DNA of 37,407 bases from Burkholderiaceae bacterium. GTDB taxonomy: Bacteria > Pseudomonadota > Gammaproteobacteria > Burkholderiales > Burkholderiaceae. The notes below the pieces were generated by a model. That model was not told the DNA's origin, ran no database searches, and saw only the letters and a list, made by a program, of their open reading frames with translations. This document shows positions 34,177 to 37,407 of the stretch, piece after piece. The number at the start of each line of letters is the position of its first letter. The stretch's first letter is position 1. The position numbers were made by a program, and so were the translations under genes. The stretch spans positions 1 to 37,407 of the forward strand of contig CANHMJ010000001.1 of assembly GCA_947461805.1 (NCBI GenBank), in the 5' to 3' direction.

Positions 34177-35808
34177 TTACGTTGCTTCGTCCGCTTTTTC
34201 TTTGACATACTTGCCGGGAGCGGCCACCCCTTTTTTGTACTTTGCATTCCCAAAGCTAGCACTAGCCTTCACTTGCTTTCCGCCAAATTGGGTGAGCCAT
34301 TCGGCATAGTCAGGCCACCAACTGCCTCGAACGTCCTTAGCAGCAGCAAGCCAATCTTCTGCCTTTGCTGGCAAACTAGAATTGACCCAGTAGTGGCGCT
34401 TGTTTTTTGCGGGCGGATTAATCACCCCGGCAATATGACCGGATGCGCCCAGTACAAAACGGTTCTTGCCACTTAAAATTTGAGTTGAGCGATAGCCGCT
34501 ATGCCACGGAACAATATGGTCGTCGTGCGATGCATAAATGTAGGCTGGACAATCAATCAATGAAAGATCGACTTTTTCGCCGCACACCTTGAGTTTGCCG
34601 GGCTTCACCAACTCATTTTGCAGATAGGTATGGCGCAAGTACCAGCAATACATGGCCCCGGGTAGGTTGGTCGAATCGCCATTCCAATACAGCAAATCAA
34701 ATGGCGGCGGCGAATTTCCTTTAAGGTAATTTTCAACCACGTAGTTCCACACCAAATCATTGGGGCGCAAAAAGGAGAAGGTGTTTCCCAGGTCCAGGCC
34801 AGACATCAAACCGAATTGGCCTTGCTCGCCGCCGATGGTATTTTCTCGAAGTTTAACTGTGTCCTCATCAACAAAAATATCCAATATTCCGGTGTCACTA
34901 AAGTCAAGCAAGGTAGTTAGCAAGGTTAAGCTGGCTACCGGCTTTTGTTTGCGCGCCGCTAATACCGCCAAGGCATTGCTCACTAAGGTGCCGCCAACGC
35001 AGAAGCCTAACAAATTAATTTGGTCAAGCCCGCCGATCTCTCTCGTTACCTCAATGGCTTTAATGACGCCATCGCCAATGTAATCATCCCAGGTCACCTT
35101 GGCCATCGATTTATCGGGGTTTTTCCATGACACCAGAAAGACGGTGTGGCCCTGGCTTACCATGTAGCGCACTACCGAGTTATCGGGCTGCAAATCGAGG
35201 ATGTAGTATTTATTAATACACGGCGGGACCATTAAAAATGGGCGCTCAAAGACAGTTTCAGTGAGTGGTTTGTATTGAATCAGCTCAAACAAGTGATTGC
35301 GAAAAACCACAGCACCTTCGGTGGTGGCTAAATTGGTGCCAATCTCAAAAGCCGTTTCATCGGTTTGCGAAACCTTACCCTTTTTGAGATCACCCAACAA
35401 ATTGAGAATGCCGTTTTGAATCGATTGTCCCTGCGAGCTAATGATGTGCTCGAGCACTTCTGGATTGGTCGCCATGAAATTCGATGGCGAGAGCGCATCG
35501 ACCATTTGCAGAGTGCTGAACAAAATGCGCTGCTTACTTTTTGGATCGGTCTCTACTGCCTCAGCCAATTCCATTAAATGCTTGGAGTTTAGTAAATACA
35601 TTCCAGCAATGGCTTTGCTCCACGGCGATTGCCAGGCATTGCCAGAAAAACGCCGATCTTTAATCTCAAGGGCGCCTGGATTGCTAACGTAGGCTGCCAA
35701 TTCCGTCATGTAATGCTGCTGAATTTCAGACAGGCGCTCGGGCGGTATCAAAGCCATGTGTTGCGGTGCCAAACTTGGCGACTTTCCAGACGGTATTCCA
35801 GTAAACAT
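34177..35808 (-). CDS. phaC: Class I poly(3-hydroxyalkanoate) synthase
   Basis: Polymerises (R)-3-hydroxyacyl-CoA into polyester granules. Start ATG 35808 was chosen because AGAGAAAA precedes it and the earlier in-frame ATGs lie in unconserved sequence; the frame is open to 35883. Length is 543 residues, a little shorter than the Cupriavidus enzyme (589). The alpha/beta-hydrolase core has the lipase-like box GFCVGG with Cys270, Asp430 in HDDHIVPW and His458 in SGHIAGVINPP. The Asp-His distance of 28 equals that of the classical enzyme. Followed by phaB and phaR, with no phaA between. Confidence 0.96.
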   Translation of the reverse strand: MFTGIPSGKSPSLAPQHMALIPPERLSEIQQHYMTELAAYVSNPGALEIKDRRFSGNAWQSPWSKAIAGMYLLNSKHLMELAEAVETDPKSKQRILFSTLQMVDALSPSNFMATNPEVLEHIISSQGQSIQNGILNLLGDLKKGKVSQTDETAFEIGTNLATTEGAVVFRNHLFELIQYKPLTETVFERPFLMVPPCINKYYILDLQPDNSVVRYMVSQGHTVFLVSWKNPDKSMAKVTWDDYIGDGVIKAIEVTREIGGLDQINLLGFCVGGTLVSNALAVLAARKQKPVASLTLLTTLLDFSDTGILDIFVDEDTVKLRENTIGGEQGQFGLMSGLDLGNTFSFLRPNDLVWNYVVENYLKGNSPPPFDLLYWNGDSTNLPGAMYCWYLRHTYLQNELVKPGKLKVCGEKVDLSLIDCPAYIYASHDDHIVPWHSGYRSTQILSGKNRFVLGASGHIAGVINPPAKNKRHYWVNSSLPAKAEDWLAAAKDVRGSWWPDYAEWLTQFGGKQVKASASFGNAKYKKGVAAPGKYVKEKADEAT

Positions 35809-35830
35809 GCTTTTCTCTATTCTCAACGTG

Positions 35831-35903
35831 GCAAGCCGTACAGGCTTGCTGCATATGCCCATTCTCGGCTGAATGGCTCGCAAGGGTTATAAGCACTAAC
35901 CCT
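35831..35903. promoter_or_regulatory. Four consecutive dyad symmetries in the pgeF-phaC gap
   Basis: Within 73 bases stand four inverted repeats: GCAAGCC/GGCTTGC (35831-35849, 5-base loop), the palindrome GCATATGC (35851-35858), CCATTC/GAATGG (35859-35876, 6-base loop) and AGGGTTA/TAACCCT (35883-35903, 7-base loop). None has a T run, so they are not ordinary terminators. A -10-like TATAAC on the minus strand (35886-35891) would put the first three in the phaC leader. They could be operators, perhaps for PhaR, or RNA hairpins. Confidence 0.45.
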
Positions 35904-35914
35904 AGCCCTAGAGC

Positions 35915-36730
35915 TTACGCCTCATTTTCGCGGCGCCAGATAAATGCGGCAAATCGCCCAGATAGGCCATCGCGGCGGTGGGAAAAAAAGTCAGTTTGAT
36001 CGCGAACCGTACAAAATTCGCCGCCGTAAATATGGGCGAGGCCCTTGCTGAGCAAGCGTTGCCGGGCCAATTGATAGAGATTGGCCCAATACTTGCCGGG
36101 TTTATTTTCGATTGCCATAAATGCCCCAGCAGGTAGCGGTAGACCATATTTTTGACCATAATCATGGAAGGCGGCATGCACCTCTTCGCCCACCTCAAAC
36201 GCCATTGGGCCAATCGCCGGACCAAGCCAGGCAAGGTATTGGCCTGCATCGCTGAGCCCTGTTTTTGCCTGCATTGCATCCACGGTATTTTCTAGAACAC
36301 CCCCCAATAAACCGCGCCAGCCCGCATGAGCGGCGCCAACCACGCCACCATCAGGGCTGCTAATTAAGACAGGCAGGCAATCGGCCGCCATTGCCGTAAG
36401 GACCGTATTCGTTTTGGTGGTCACCGCTGCATCGGCCTCAATGATCTCTTCAGTCCAAGTCAGATCTGCGTCCCAAACCCGGGTGCCGTGAACCTGTTTG
36501 AGCCATACCGGCTCTGCCGGGAGTAAGGCAACCGCGCGAGCGCGATTTTCACTGACGGCGGCAGCCTCATCGTTGACATAGCGACCTAAGTTGAGGCTAT
36601 CAAACGGTGCTTTGCTAACGCCCCCAGCTCGGGTGGTACAAAACGATCCAATCTGAGGTGAGGCTGGCCAATTCGGAACAAGCACCCGCAGCCCATGGAT
36701 GGTTTGAAATTCACTGCCTTGCTCACTCAT
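35915..36730 (-). CDS. pgeF: Peptidoglycan editing factor PgeF (multicopper laccase-domain family)
   Basis: Member of the YfiH/DUF152 family. Such proteins have purine nucleoside phosphorylase or laccase-like activities in vitro, and PgeF is reported to prevent wrong amino acids in peptidoglycan stems. The 271 residues contain the metal ligands His81 (KQVHGT), Cys118 (AADCLPV) and His135 (GAAHAGWRG). Its ATG at 36730 overlaps the rluD stop in an ATGA, indicating coupled translation. The rluD-pgeF pair is widely conserved. It stands upstream of phaC, separated by about 106 bases of structured sequence. Confidence 0.93.
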   Translation of the reverse strand: MSEQGSEFQTIHGLRVLVPNWPASPQIGSFCTTRAGGVSKAPFDSLNLGRYVNDEAAAVSENRARAVALLPAEPVWLKQVHGTRVWDADLTWTEEIIEADAAVTTKTNTVLTAMAADCLPVLISSPDGGVVGAAHAGWRGLLGGVLENTVDAMQAKTGLSDAGQYLAWLGPAIGPMAFEVGEEVHAAFHDYGQKYGLPLPAGAFMAIENKPGKYWANLYQLARQRLLSKGLAHIYGGEFCTVRDQTDFFSHRRDGLSGRFAAFIWRRENEA

Positions 36731-37407
36731 GATGCAATGGGTATTTCTAGTTTTGGCTCACCCGGCAAATCAGCATCGGTCATGCCGACGGCTGGCAGTA
36801 AAGCCATTAGATCGTCTGGCGGCAAACGGTACCACTGGACCAGTTCATTGCTTTCGGGGTGAATTAAGCTTAAGGCATATGCGTGCAAGGCTTGCCGATG
36901 CAATGGCAACTCTTTGGCTGCGTTTGGCGCTTTTTTGCGATAAACCGGATCGCCTAGGAGGGGGAATCCCAAAGACTCTAAATGAACCCGAATTTGATGG
37001 GTGCGCCCGGTTTCAAGGCGGCACTCGAGGAGCGATACTGGCGCTTGTAAAAAGTGGCCGTTGGCCAATCGCCGATAGAGCGTAATGGCAGGCTTGCCCT
37101 GAATCGAATGCACTGCCATTTTGAGGCGATCGCGTTGATCCCGCGCCACCATGGCCTGTATTTTTCCCTGGGCTGCTGGTGTTCCCCATACCCAAGCCAA
37201 GTAGCGGCGTCCGACAGTACGCTCTTGTAGCTGGCGTACCAATGCCGTTTGCGCAATATCGGTCCGCGCCACCACCATAAGGCCCGATGTCTCTTTATCG
37301 AGGCGATGCACAATTCCAGCACGAGGCAGTTGCTTAAGCTCAGGGTAGCGGAATAACAACCCATTCAAGAGGGTTCCGGACCAATTGCCCGCAGCAGGAT
37401 GCACTAC
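36727..37407 (-). CDS. rluD: 23S rRNA pseudouridine synthase RluD (partial, start beyond window)
   Basis: Forms pseudouridines in helix 69 of 23S rRNA (positions 1911, 1915, 1917 in E. coli). The frame stays open to the right edge of the window at 37407, so the N-terminal S4 domain and start codon lie outside; the visible part is 227 codons including the stop. It contains the catalytic motif GIVHRLDKETSGLMVVA with its aspartate, and ETGRTHQIRVHLESLGFPLLGDP, both typical of the RluA/RluD family. RluD is favoured over RluA/RluC by the fused order with pgeF. Confidence 0.92.
   Translation of the reverse strand, partial: VVHPAAGNWSGTLLNGLLFRYPELKQLPRAGIVHRLDKETSGLMVVARTDIAQTALVRQLQERTVGRRYLAWVWGTPAAQGKIQAMVARDQRDRLKMAVHSIQGKPAITLYRRLANGHFLQAPVSLLECRLETGRTHQIRVHLESLGFPLLGDPVYRKKAPNAAKELPLHRQALHAYALSLIHPESNELVQWYRLPPDDLMALLPAVGMTDADLPGEPKLEIPIAS

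Overview
The window looks like an ordinary chromosomal segment of a betaproteobacterium in the Burkholderiaceae, most like Polynucleobacter. This rests on recalled gene orders (pyrG-kdsA-eno-ftsB; rluD-pgeF-phaC-phaB-phaR-rimO-thiolase; tig-clpP-clpX-lon-ppiD), on protein sequence character, on moderate G+C, and on very compact spacing. The genus is inference. I see no prophage, transposase, CRISPR array, integrase or recognisable defence island, and no gene-free stretch longer than 300 bases.

Layout. (1) 1-1696: tRNA-Glu(UUC) and tRNA-Ala(GGC) downstream of gltX, all on the minus strand. (2) 1753-2718: hslO (Hsp33), divergent from gltX. (3) 2733-6946: the minus-strand operon pyrG-kdsA-eno-ftsB with a good sigma-70-type promoter. 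(4) 7024-9967: a 62-residue membrane protein of the superinfection-immunity family with its own terminator, then acnB with its own promoter and a strong shared terminator. (5) 10067-14882: a spermidine-synthase-like methyltransferase fold gene and purL. (6) 14922-17725: an orphan ABC ATPase divergent from a tesA-like GDSL esterase, and a PpiD-type foldase that seems to lack its parvulin domain. (7) 17827-24164: tRNA-Val, then the protein quality-control block lon, clpX, clpP, tig, then tRNA-Leu; lon has a convincing heat-shock (sigma-32-like) promoter. (8) 24275-25567: ispD-ispF of the MEP isoprenoid pathway, divergent from mfd (25591-29145), followed by serB. (9) 30145-37407: a minus-strand series of rluD (cut by the window edge), pgeF, phaC, phaB, phaR, rimO and a BktB-type thiolase. 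This makes polyhydroxyalkanoate, with the thiolase at the far end instead of a phaA between phaC and phaB.

How the parts work together: the proteostasis genes (Hsp33, Lon, ClpXP, trigger factor, PpiD-like protein) cover folding and degradation in cytoplasm and periplasm. The pha genes turn acetyl-CoA into storage polymer: thiolase, then PhaB, then PhaC, with PhaR as the sensor-regulator. The rest is core metabolism, translation and repair.

The most interesting observations are: the domain-deleted PpiD homologue; a charged insertion in ClpX just before the Walker A motif; a chain of four dyad symmetries in the phaC leader; paired repeats before phaB; the sigma-32-like lon promoter; and -10 elements placed 6 to 8 bases from the start codons of gltX, purL, ispD and mfd, which suggests leaderless messages. 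No clearly new biological system was found.
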